Shown piece by piece: positions 12,201 through 22,557 of a stretch of DNA of 22,557 nt. The number at the start of each line of letters is the position of its first letter. Positions within the stretch are counted from its first letter, which is position 1. The stretch covers positions 33,100 to 55,656 of the forward strand of contig VHZZ01005685.1 of NCBI GenBank assembly GCA_009801015.1, read 5' to 3'. The position numbers and the translations under genes were made by a program. The notes under the pieces are model-generated. The model ran no database searches. It worked only from the letters and a program-made list of their open reading frames with translations, and was not told the origin of the DNA. This DNA is from Silene noctiflora. Taxonomy: Eukaryota > Streptophyta > Magnoliopsida > Caryophyllales > Caryophyllaceae.

Positions 12201-15200
12201 CTGATTTGAGTTACTGTCTAAATCACAAGGACAGGAAATAATGGTGCACTTATATTAATGCCCTCAGGCACCAGGCTGACTGAAAGGGCATAAAAACAAA
12301 GGAAATTACTTGCCGAGAAAAACATCAGGAATGTGCTTCTTACATGTTCGGACCCATGACAATCACCATGTTAGAAGCTTCTGAAAGAAAAATACTGTTT
12401 GGCTGTATGGAAAAGGAAGAAGAATACTTGTTAGATCTTCCTACACATGACCAAACGATTGATAAGACAATCAAAAGTACATCATACAACGTAGTCGTTG
12501 TGAATGCTTTCTAGAAGAGGGTGCCTTCCTGCATCAATCGCCAGTGGGCCACTTTCTGATGAATGGTAAGATGAAATTACTATTGCTGGCATATACAAAG
12601 ATTCACATAATAACAAAACCGAAAAATAAAAGGCACCCACCAGTGAACTCTGGTCTAATATATCGATCAACTGGTTTGGTTGATATCATGTGAGCGAACG
12701 AATTGACTATCATATCTAAAAGGCACAACACCTCTGCAAGAATAGTGAGCACTGATACATCTTCCCTGATGGCGTCATTGAGAGCTGCAATATATACACC
12801 ACAACATAAGCTTGCATGCTGGAATATTTCACTTTATCAATTTAACCAAGGTAAATTATTCTGTACTACATATGACTGAAAAGACTGAAATACTCTGAGA
12901 AAAGCAATGTAGGTTGGTATGTGAGGCACTAGTCACTACAGCAAAGTGTTGGACTTAAAGCCATAAACTGTGTGAAACAACTTTAGCAATCCCAGTTAAG
13001 TCTGCAAAATAGTAGTGGTAGAGTTATGAGGCCAAGTGGTGGACTAGTTATTAGTCTACACAGCTGCACACACAAGCAGAGATGTGAAAAAAGACTTCTG
13101 CCATATAGCAGTCCTGTATTCTTGCTTTGTATGCTGCGTGAATCTGAACCTGACCGTAAATCACATGAAATTACACATGAACAAAAACACAACTGCTGGT
13201 TGCTAGCGGTGGGATTTGGCAGGTCAAAACATCCTCAGTTAGATCGACATAACATCGGTATAGTTACGGGTCAACTAACATGAATCATCATATAACTAAG
13301 TCAATGTGAGGAGGAAAACAAAGAAACTAAATTTTTTTTATGAAGTACTTAAAGAGACTAAACCAAGAAAGTGAGCAAAGTGACACAGGAGAAATGCAAG
13401 CTTATGTAACTAATCATCTCAGATTCCCCTATATAAACCTCAACATAGAACTTGGCTTCCAAATTGGTGAGAGAATTACCAACAAATGTTTAAAAGACCT
13501 ACAATTTCTCATATTATATATTACTACGCCGAAAGTAGATTTTTTTGTTTCTATGTAAAAAGCACAAAAGTAGAATAATCATTTAGATTAGATACAAACA
13601 AGCACTGTAATATAACTTTGATAGATGTCACATATCATTGGTTTACATACAACCTTCCAAGCAAAGTTCTGTTCTGACACAACATTCTGCAGCAGCAGAC
13701 TTGTTCCTCACATTCAGCTGCACAATTCAAGTAAAGGCAAGAAGAAATATTTTCATGAAATTTCAGTAAGTTAACAGGTACAGATGGGAAAGCTGTATGA
13801 CAGAAATTAATACACTCTCAATGAGCATTACAAATAATTCGACCGCCAGGTTTCATGCTCAATTGCCCAAAGAACGGAACATTCATAAGAGTTTGTATAT
13901 ATATTACTCACCGATGCAAGTTCCAGAGTAGAGCAGTGCATGTTGTTTCCATGTTTCACGACCTGTTTGAAGAAAGTCAGAATGAACTGAACTTCCATGC
14001 ACATATACTAACAAAACTACAAAGCTTCTATGCACAACCTGAATGAACTTGGGAGGAAGCTTTTCTTGAATATCTTTTTGAGGAACACTGAAGTAAAACC
14101 CTTGTCGATTATTGAAAGGTAGTTTCAAATTTGGTAGTTTATAATCTTCACGATACTTGTTAGCAAGCTTATGTATAGCTGCCATGCAGAACATACAATA
14201 ACTTGTCAGAAATGAGAAAATTATTCAGATCTGCTAAATAAGCTGTTCTACCTGAATAATGTGTACCTTCACTAGTATCACAAAATGTTCTCCTTGAAAC
14301 ATCAAGCAGCCCATCTATTCCAGCCTTGATAGCAAAGCATTGTTGTGTTCGAGCAATGAAAGGAACCCTTGAATGAGCTACATCCTCATCTATCACTTCA
14401 CCTATTCTGAAACACAGTGCTTCTGTTAGCATGAATATATCTAAACTTGAAGTACTTCAAGAAAAGTGTACTGGAAGCTTGAGGAAAAATGAATCAGCAT
14501 TCCTCTCTTTCTTAGGCTTCGTTCAAGGAGCTATAAAAGTCTAATAAAAGCTGAACATCAATGGCTGAACTTAATTCTATTAGGTTTGTGAGTTCAGCTA
14601 TAAAGACAGTGAATCAAATATATGACCATGTAAGAATATGGATGCTGTGGGGAAGCCTCCCTCTCTACACTCATATTACTAGTTCCATGTTTTTTTGCTT
14701 AATGCCATGCAAAAGATTAACACCGATTTAAAACTTCTATCTCGAATGAAAAAGCCGATGTTTTATTAAGGAGCCACAAACTTGCACTACCTTTGTCTGA
14801 TGAGCGCATACTTTTCATTCTCACATATGGATTTACGGATGTTTCCTAGAAGAAAACTTTTAGCTTCTTTCAACACCTTCAAAAATGAATGAAAAATTGT
14901 CATTCAGCAGTTCATCTATTTTGGATGGTATCACATTCATAACATAATCTAGAGAAGCATAGTTTACCTTTGAAAGAAGGGGAAGTGCATCTAAAGCGGT
15001 TTTAAGAAGGATAATGCTTGAAATTATTATTTGGCTCTTTTTAGCACTGTCAGCTGCCAAGACTTTGTTAGTGACCTTCGGCTTGAAGCAAAAGTGACAT
15101 AGCACTCTATCTGAAAGAATTGATCAAAACAAGTGTTTCTTTTAACAAATTCTCCTTAAAATAGAATATATGCACAAACAGAAGCATATGATATTATTTG

Positions 15201-18200
15201 TTTCATGTTTTTGCTCCCTTACCAGTTTCTTTCGGAAACTTTCTCAGAACCTGGGAGAGCCCAAAAAAGAGTTGCTCATTGCTCATCAACTCATCCTAAA
15301 TGTAAATTATGCAAAAGGTTTACTCAACAATTATATCTCAGAAAATAAGTCCAGTAAGTCCAACAAAGTAGAAGAAGGGGAACTGTCTAAAAGCCATGAG
15401 CATGATTATGGCAAGAACTTCTTTCAAAGAAAAATATGTCTATCAGCCTATAATCCTATATGTGAGTGTTCATATAAAAGTTCAGCAAAAAGTAGCGTGA
15501 ATGTGAAAGGATAAAATCAGCTCCATCTACTCACTTTCACGAATGAGAACATCTTAGAAGATACAACAAGTCACAACTATGGCACGGTGAATTCAGCAGC
15601 ACATCTAGGCGTGAAAAATAGAGGGGGTAAGGTTTTATGTTTGAACTGCAGACTTCAAGAGGGACCACACCCACTCCCAACATAGCAATGATCGACCATT
15701 GACAGTGATGCCTAGTCAACTATCATCAGTCTCCATCCGAAATAACTATATTTACTCAAACACTCAGATTGATATTTTAAGAAACAAGTTCATAAAAAAC
15801 CTTTCGATGAAATATACAGGAAAACTTAAAAAAGAATAAGTAGAACCGTTTTGAGGTCTATGCTCAGAAAAGAAGCATTACAACTAACCAGGCAATCCAG
15901 GCGAGCATTGATAGTCTCAATATCTTTCAAAGGCTGCAGAAGGTTGGCACGGAGTAATCTAGTTCTGTACAAGAAGTGAAGGTTTTAATGAACTACCACA
16001 ATAAGAGCCAAAATGAGAAAAAAGAAACCCCTTTAATGAAAGCCAATGCACATCACAAGATTGCAAGAGAATAAAGTCAATACATCTGTTGAAGACAGTA
16101 TAAGAAAAAAGCCGACATTACTCTGATTAGTTTCCTTTGCCGTACCACAATCCTGTCGTAATAACTTAAACTCAACTAAAGTTTATTTAAGCTGTACCCT
16201 TTACAAAATGTCGTCTGTATATCCGTAAGGCAACAGTTCCAAAGTACTACCCATGCAGCCATGCTAAATCTATATTGTGGGAAAAAAATCGATCTCTCAT
16301 CCCAGCATTTAGAAGATAGTAGATAAAAAAAGCTATAAACAGTGTTATTAGTTATTAGTTATTTCACTGGCAATTTGTAACAACAGAAACCCCTTTATTT
16401 CCCCAAAATAACTCTTTTACTTTTTCACAAAGACTTGTAAGAGTCTGTCTCTCACTAATTTATTGAGAGACCACTTTATCCACACTCCTTTTATGTGTTT
16501 TTCATGACTCCTTCAGTCGGTATAGTTTCACTACTTCATAATAAGCGTACCCCCCCTTTTTTTTATCGTATACTGTTACTTTTTTTTACACATTGCTGAT
16601 GTAAAGCTCATCTTCTGAAATATCAGACCACTTCACCAATAGAAAATACCCTAAAAAATTGTAGTTGCGACTTCAGAAACAAAATGAGAAAAAATTTATT
16701 TTGTATTACTAGGAAAGTGCAAGATGGAGCAGATAAAAAGAAAACATACCCCCCAGTAGTTCTTGTTGTCTTAAGCATATGGAAGAGACTCTTTTTCTTG
16801 TTGCTTGTACCCAAAAGATTCGAATGTAATGGTTCGATGAGTTCCAAATTTTGTACACTGTCACCAGCAGTCTAAGTTACTGAAGCTTCCATGGGTTTTA
16901 TCCAGAACAAAGAGTTAGTGCTAGGAAAAATTGTCCAGCACCCTCCAGCATCAGTGCTGTGAGACAAATGATTTAAGAGATTTGAGGGATTGAGTTACAT
17001 TCATTATTTTTTCTATCCTTTCAGGGAGTCGTCTATTACTAAAGGGATGTGAGCACAGATTACGAAGTCTTACATGAGCACTAAAATGTCACATTGAATG
17101 TTATAACGAATTGGAACGGTAAAGGTGCATGTGCCTTACCTAGTAGCATCGATATTCATGTGATCAAATGACCCGTTAAAAGTAACCTGAAAAGTAAAAA
17201 AGGATTTGAAAACTTGGATGCAAAATGGCACCAATCAAGAGGTGAATAATATTTCAGTGGACAATAATAGCAACAGTTAACTTATGTCAATTGACATTAG
17301 CTGAACTTAAGTTAATCGCCACTCCTGCTTTGTTGTAAATACAGAGATAGGGAAGCAGCAATGAGCAGAGTCACTAACTTATAGCATGATATTGATAAAT
17401 CAAGATTGAGATACTGATACAGTTTATTATCATATCTAACCCTAGTGCTATAAAGAGGCTCTCCCTCAAAGAGGGTAGGTTTGGATGTTGCAGTATCTCC
17501 CCTGCGATAAGGAAAGGCTATTTCCAAGATATCCATAAATGAAAACGAGATGATAATCCACTACTTGTGTAAAAAAGAAGCACAGCGCGTTTATTGTTTC
17601 ACAACCAATTAGTTCCTGAAGTCAAAGAATAATACATTGTTGACTGAGAGAGATGGGCCTGTACTGATACCGTTATTGTCACAATTATACCTGTCTCTCT
17701 TTAACTTCTCAAATTTTCAAGCACATGAAATTATTATCCCTAAATAAGAAATATATTCAAAGGATGAATAAATTAACTTCCATACCTAGTGCCAGAAAAC
17801 GCATATAAATCAGTACTCCATATATAAGAGTGGTGCCTTGAGCAAACGAAGATAGGGGAAGAAGATAAAAAATACCAATAAGGAATGATTTGTGATAATA
17901 ACTCCTTTTTCTGCTTCTGTCCTGTACGTCATAAAAATAATTCATCAACAAACACGGGAGGCCTTTTTATAGAAGTATAAGCAATGACATGCTGAGTAAG
18001 TATGTCATTCATCAATCTGTGTAGCCCATATTAGTTACGTTAATGACAACCATTTGTGATAAAATCAGCTCAAAAAGAATGTTCTAGCATTTAGTTAGTA
18101 ATAATACTCTATCCGATCTTTTGTAGGAATTTGACCATAACATCTGCCTACATGATGCATTCATGTTGTATGCATGAGTCTAATTTCCATGAATCATGAG

Positions 18201-19940
18201 CAATGAATAGTGAAAAGGAGCAAAACTCATTTATTGATCACAAGCCTTGCTGCAGAGTCTATTAAGAACCATATTTCAGCCTATCTTAAACCAAGTTCTA
18301 CAATGAGAAGGCAATCGAACTTCCACGAAAAGTATTTTATAAGAAATTCGAAAATACCATTTGATAGTAGCAGCTGCTGCTGCCAGACAGAGATAATATT
18401 GCTTGTAATAACTATCAAGGCCAAGGGCCGAGGGCTTCTTTGCTGCCAAGTTCTTAATCAAGACAGCTCCCTGGTATGCAAAGGCATCATCAGCCATATA
18501 CCAGCAATCAAATCATTATCACATTTGAACTGAGGACGAGGCAAAGCCCAACCTTGGTATCGTTAAAGCAACCGCGGGCCATTATAACCTGAAAGAATGG
18601 GAATTTATATTTTGAGCAGCGAGTCTTATATGAGACGGTCTCACATACCCAAAGCCGTACATGCCCTCTTCAATAAATGGGTTAATGCCTTGATAAGTTG
18701 GTTTCACATGTAAGACCATATCATATAGTATCTGAAATGCACAAATTGTAAACAACACAAACAGTGCTATGGGCACGGTCGCACATTAGTTTGACAGTTG
18801 ACACGCACCTTCTTGCTTGCTGAGTAATATCTGTCCACCAGAACCGACACTCCAACCATACCATCTGGAGCCAACTTGCTAGGAGGAACAATTATCGACA
18901 TTGGGTCATAGAAATGCAACAAAGTTTTTGTATTCTGGTAAGAACTACTTGTTTCAATGTACTGAGAAAGGTGAAGTGAAGCAGATCTTAAGTCCAAAGC
19001 TGCAACTCCAACCTGTACAAGCATAAATAACCTCAATTTTACTCTATAGTTTCTACATATTTCCGGACGAGTTCTTCCAACATTTAATGAATATAAGGTT
19101 CTATATTCTCTATTCTGTATTTTGCCTTTCTACGGAACTATAGTTAGTTTCCAGTGTATCGCAAATCAAAGAGCTCTACCATTTCTTCTCAATCTTTCTG
19201 TATCAGTGTACCACCCTCCTCCCACTTCTCATACCACGATCCTCAAAGAAAAGTTCAACCTAAGCCGTCTTTACATAGATCAAAAGATCGCAACTAACAA
19301 AATTGAGTATATCAAAACCAGTTAACCATAAGAGCAACCTTAAAAACAAGCCTCTCTAGAAAAACAGTATAATCAGTTAGAATCTAAACTCAGAAATCCG
19401 TAATTAAAGTATCCTAAATTGGTTTAGATCACATGTTACTACCTATAGATATTCATCATCTTACTTCAATTAACTATCACGTAAAACACTTTCCGCATCG
19501 CCTGTTTCTAACAAATAGCGAAATTAAGAGAAAACGAAATGCTTTCACCAAAATGAATTTAGGTTTCGTGATTGATAAACAATTTGTTGACCTAATAAAA
19601 AATCAATCACGATACATCGAAAAACAAAAACAGTCGAATCATTTCCACAATCAAATACTTACATAATCAACAATTCTCACGCAATTAAACAGTTCCAGTA
19701 TAAATAAATTCTCGAGAAAAATATATCCATTAATTAAATTTCCACACAATATCCATAATCATCGCAAAGCTAAATTTGAAGTTGATAAACAACATTAGGA
19801 GTAAAATTTAGGTTAATAGGTAACTAATTGCATGAAACTGGATTATGAATTTGAAGAAAAGATGAAGGAAAGACCTCTTTAGCACGATTCTCGATGATTC
19901 CGATGACGAAGCTCGATTTATCTCCAGCATCTTCTTCCAT
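9289..19940 (-). CDS. MSH4: Meiotic MutS homologue MSH4, 24 exons
   Basis: Exons in coding order: 19875-19940, 18809-19012, 18553-18588, 18358-18470, 17876-17921, 17140-17186, 16750-16857, 15889-15964, 15223-15295, 14968-15110, 14791-14876, 14267-14406, 14039-14178, 13912-13962, 13654-13717, 12641-12784, 12488-12555, 12344-12402, 11701-11857, 11030-11082, 10822-10920, 10117-10231, 9906-10028, 9289-9453. The total is 2376 bases, 791 aa plus TAG. Every junction is GT-AG and in phase. The length and 24-exon structure agree with Arabidopsis MSH4 as I remember it. The N-terminus runs [19 protein letters not shown]. The mismatch-reading domain I of bacterial MutS is absent, as expected for MSH4. 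Connector and lever/clamp domains cover about residues 20-535. The ATPase has Walker A GPNMSGKST (552-560), a [13 protein letters not shown] signature (604-616), Walker [14 protein letters not shown] (627-639, acidic pair D631-E632) and FATH histidine 665. A C-terminal helical region follows from about 740. MSH4 pairs with MSH5 as a sliding clamp that stabilises recombination intermediates for class I crossovers. The gene looks intact. Confidence 0.96.
16430..16480. repeat. Inverted-repeat relic in MSH4 intron 7, MITE-like
   Basis: GTCTCTCA (16447-16454) and TGAGAGAC (16464-16471) form an 8-base inverted repeat with a 9-base spacer, next to AGACTTGTAAGAGTCTG. The wording resembles the GAGACCGTCTC-type short elements that I recall as common in Caryophyllales introns. 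No ends or target duplication are resolved. Confidence 0.4.
18623..18716. mobile_element. Short MITE-like element in MSH4 intron 2
   Basis: About 94 bases. The left end GTCTTATATGAGAC pairs with the right end, whose reverse complement is GTCTTACATGTGAAAC, giving imperfect terminal inverted repeats. A perfect palindrome TGAGACGGTCTCA (18631-18643) lies just inside the left end. There is no coding sequence and no clear target duplication. It sits in the intron between exons 2 and 3 and does not touch splice sites. The class call is tentative. Confidence 0.45.
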
Positions 19941-19982
19941 TTTCCGGCAAATCACTCCTCTGCTCCAAAAGTCTACAAATGC

Positions 19983-19990
19983 GCGCGAAA
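19983..19990 (-). promoter_or_regulatory. Candidate E2F site TTTCGCGC before MSH4
   Basis: On the minus strand TTTTCGCGCGC lies about 43 bases before the MSH4 start codon and contains TTTCGCGC, which fits the E2F consensus TTTSSCGC. E2F factors drive S-phase and DNA-repair genes in plants. The same bases overlap a tiny upstream frame, ATG at 19996 to TAG ending at 19973 (seven residues), which would only matter if transcription starts further upstream. Function is inferred from the motif and position. Confidence 0.5.
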
Positions 19991-20379
19991 ATGCATATGC
20001 TTTGTCGTGTGTATTTATGTGTAATTGTGTACCCGAGGTTACCGTTACTTTACTGTTGCTAGACTCAATCCGGTTGGAAATACGTTAGTTTCTAAGTCGT
20101 TTCTCGAGGATGTTGTAGCATATTTTGTTTACCTTTGGTTTTGACACAAAATCAAAGAAAGAGGAAGAGACTAATTATTAGATGAGGATGAACCAATTTG
20201 AAATTGAGTATAGATGATCAAATTGGTCATGAAAGATACTCTTAAAAACAAAAAAAAAAGATAAACAATTTACCGAGATACCTAAGATAATGGAATAATA
20301 ATTTTATGTCCCTCATGTGCAAGAGGAAGGAAAAAAACGTATTTGTTATTATAAGTATCTTAGTTAATTTGCAATCTTA
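19991..20379. other. MSH4 upstream region, no further gene seen
   Basis: This is presumed promoter and upstream sequence of MSH4. I see no strong TATA box and no other recognisable coding sequence. An A-rich run is present at about 20252-20260. Confidence 0.4.
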
Positions 20380-20456
20380 TTTAAAACGGACCCCTCTTTA
20401 CCTCGTACTTTGCGGAAGCCATTGGGTAAGTGGGATAATGTTGTTGTTTAAAACGG
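20380..20456 (+). mobile_element. Tiny RTE-type LINE 3'-tail insertion with 10-base target duplication
   Basis: TTTAAAACGG occurs at 20380-20389 and again at 20447-20456. The 57 bases between (20390-20446) include CTTTACCTCGTACTTTGCGG, AGCCATTGGG and a GTTGTTG tail. From memory this matches the 3' end of plant RTE LINEs, which finish in (TTG)n repeats rather than poly(A). Exact flanking duplications and a 3'-only fragment indicate a severely 5'-truncated insertion. Perfect duplications suggest it is fairly recent. Confidence 0.75.
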
Positions 20457-20700
20457 GCTACGATATACCGCGCTATAATATCACGTCTTCCACGACATCA
20501 TGTTAATTACTTGTACACATGATAGTGTGGTTATATGTCGGTTTAAGAGGGTGAGTTTATCAGCCTTGAATCTTTTAATATGGGTCTTTAGTTGTAGTTT
20601 TATAATAAGTTGACTTTGGTTTTGGTTGAGGTCATTTTGTATTGTTTACGTCCGTTTAGTATTGTGACTTAGGGTGAGTTGATCAAGAGAAGCTGAGGAG
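20457..20700. other. Intergenic DNA, nothing recognised
   Basis: T- and G-rich text with no supportable frame, RNA gene or repeat end. Confidence 0.4.
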
Positions 20701-21845
20701 AATCCTTCCACGGCCATGACACAGTGTAAGTACTCCGGCTAGGACCTAAAGTCAAGCTTAGAAGAAGAGGGAGTGAAGATGAGAAGAAAAGAATGGAAAA
20801 ATTGAAGTCAAGCAACGGATTTTATAGAAGTGGAACTGCCGAGCCTGGGCGTAGGCTGCGCCCATCACTAGCGCAGCTGCGCCGCCTGCGCCCCTGCGCT
20901 GCCCTGTTTTCGTGCCTCTTAAATCCGCATTTGGGCTTTCTTAAGTGGATTTTGTTCTAGGTTTTCGTGCACCTATATATATACCCTAGAATTGAAACAT
21001 TTGGGAATCTCTTCACAATCTCATAATCAAGGGTTTAATCTTGTAATAATTAAGTTAATCTTTCCTTAATTGTTGGGTTGTATTTGGATTATGGAAGGCT
21101 AATCTTCTATTTCTTGGTGTAATTTATTCAAAGCTATCAACTTTAGTGGTTTGTAGGACTCTCTAATCCTTTTATCTATCTATTAATTATTCCTTGCTTT
21201 CAAAGTTTGATGCTTGAACAAGTCTTTGTTTAGATTGATCATCTTTGCTTAGTTCTTGTTCTTCTATTGCTAATCTTTGATAATTGTAAAGATTGTCTAG
21301 GATTGCTGTAGCAATCTTGATATGTGTTTATCTTGGTTTAAAGTATTCACATGTTGAGTAGGAAAGGTTGAACCTTTACTCATTTGCATGGTTTAATCTC
21401 TTGAGTTTTGGTCCTATCTTACTTATCTTGGTTTGTTCTTAATGCTCATTGTTTAATTGTTTCACGTGGTTTAATGTGTTGTTGATTTTATTGTATAGAG
21501 TATTTATAGAGTGGTTTAACTCATATATTGCTACCATCTTGATAGTATTTGTTGGGTAGATATCATAAAGGATAAAAAGAGAGTTGATTTCCACTATTGT
21601 TGTTAGTAGAGAATGAATTGCATGAAGTTGTTTCTCCTATATTGAATTCTTGCATAACAAGTGTTTGTGAAATTGTCTCTTTGATAAAGTTTGCATTTTT
21701 AGTTCATCTTATTCAAGTTCCTACATGAATCCCTCTTTTATATGTCATCCATTGTTGTTCATTGTTAATATCCATCGTTTGTAAAGAAATCTCCTTGGTT
21801 AATTTTTGTTTGTCATTAGTTTGTTTAGTATTTAGTATTAGTTTA
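20701..21845 (+). mobile_element. Probable LTR fragment, ends unresolved
   Basis: The layout resembles an LTR: a purine-rich stretch, a GC-rich block of repeated TGCGCC words (about 20848-20900), a TATATATATACCCTAGAA motif (about 20974) that could serve as a promoter TATA box, then a long T-rich tract with repeated TTGTT words. No TG/CA ends, polypurine tract, primer site or pol sequence were found, so the limits are approximate. It may instead be an old piece of another repeat class. Confidence 0.4.
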
Positions 21846-21861
21846 AGGATTATTTAATGCG

Positions 21862-21902
21862 AATACTCCAAATTATTGGGGTTCTTATCAAAATACTCCA
21901 AA
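21862..21902. repeat. Direct repeat AATACTCCAAA, 30-base spacing
   Basis: AATACTCCAAA occurs at 21862-21872 and 21892-21902. It may mark the end of a transposable element, but no partner end was found. A small inverted repeat ACCTGT/ACAGGT (21972-21987) lies further right. Confidence 0.5.
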
Positions 21903-21987
21903 CTGTAATTTAACTAACAATATAACCAACTATTACACTCCTTCACTTTTAATAGAATTGACTCTTTATTAACCTGTAATAACAGGT

Positions 21988-22557
21988 AAAAAGGTCACAC
22001 ATTTCTCATTATATATGATCTTCATCTCCTACCTTTTTCATATGCTAAAAAATCCAGAAGAACCCAGGAAACCCACCACAAATTACCAAAGAAGAGAAAT
22101 AGGAAGACTAAAATACACCGTTCCTTGACAATGCGGAGGATATTACTGTCAATGACACTCTTACCCTGAGAAAGTTTAATTAATTTTTTATAAAAAGATA
22201 AATCATCTCTTTTATCCATTTCACCCAAAATTATCTTCCTCACAACTCCAGTCACCAACACCAAGCTTCCATGGATGATCAACCAATTTTTCTATCACTG
22301 AACTTAATTTCGCCACTTTATCTCAAACTATAACCCTCAACAATTAATATACAGCCAAAAATATCATAACTTTACCCAATATAGTCCATCAATTTTCTTC
22401 GATATACCAGTAAAATTTCAATAATCCAACATTCACTAAACAACATATCACTCAATTACTCGAAATTAGTACACAAATCGACAGTTTACTACACAAATCG
22501 AAAGCAATCGGAAGTTTAGTACACAAATTGAAAGTAAATATAAACAAACCAGTACAA
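21988..22557. other. AT-rich right edge, no supported gene
   Basis: An 86-codon open frame on the minus strand (22022-22282) has no recognisable motif, and its composition follows the AT-rich background. At 22467-22530 the word TAGTACACAAATCG (with small changes) occurs three times: near 22467, 22487 and 22517. The sequence may continue as a repeat or untranslated region beyond the window. Confidence 0.4.

Noticed and set aside
13026-13283. 85-codon open frame on the plus strand
   Set aside because: It lies in an MSH4 intron (between exons 15 and 16), has no motif and no conserved look.
15170-15514. 114-codon open frame on the plus strand
   Set aside because: It is antisense to MSH4 exon 9 and its introns. 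The minus strand explains this sequence as MSH4 with correct splice sites.
18210-18533. 107-codon open frame on the plus strand
   Set aside because: It is antisense to MSH4 exon 4. No recognisable protein.
22022-22282. 86-codon minus-strand open frame
   Set aside because: No known motif, no splice or promoter support, and AT-rich background composition. Kept only as a mention.

Overview
The window reads as nuclear DNA of a eudicot plant. It holds two intact, intron-rich genes with plant GT-AG introns, separated from arrays of broken LTR retrotransposons. I favour Caryophyllales because the LTRs carry many copies of the palindrome TACTCGATCGAGTA, which I associate from memory with that order. 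That placement is an inference and has not been tested.

Layout. Positions 1 to about 4776 are nested LTR retrotransposon debris. First comes an LTR-like stretch (1-873). It is followed by the 3' end of a minus-strand Ty3/gypsy element (875-1206), and then a plus-strand Ty3/gypsy integrase tail (1494-1889). A polypurine tract leads into a long LTR (1997-4776), which is split by a second LTR-like insertion of about 1.33 kb in the opposite orientation (2921-4254). Positions 5141-5650 hold a decayed Ty1/copia reverse transcriptase on the minus strand, with an internal duplication.

The first gene encodes cytosolic ribosomal protein eL15 (RPL15), plus strand, coding span 6095-8390, four coding exons, 204 aa. 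Its promoter has two site II motifs and a telo-box, the usual pair in plant ribosomal protein genes. Intron 2 carries tandem repeats and an extra, diverged copy of the start of exon 3.

The second gene encodes the meiotic MutS homologue MSH4, minus strand, coding span 9289-19940, 24 exons, 791 aa. Every exon joins in frame. The two genes converge, with about 0.9 kb between their stop codons. They have no evident functional link: one is a housekeeping ribosome component and the other acts in meiotic crossing-over.

Two very short LINE 3' tails with clear target-site duplications lie just outside MSH4, one at each end (9109-9137 and 20390-20446). From about 20.7 kb to the right end I see AT-rich repeat-like DNA, including a probable LTR fragment, and no gene that I can support. 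I found no CRISPR, tRNA, rRNA, defence cluster or clearly new multi-gene system. The most interesting item is the duplicated exon inside RPL15 intron 2.
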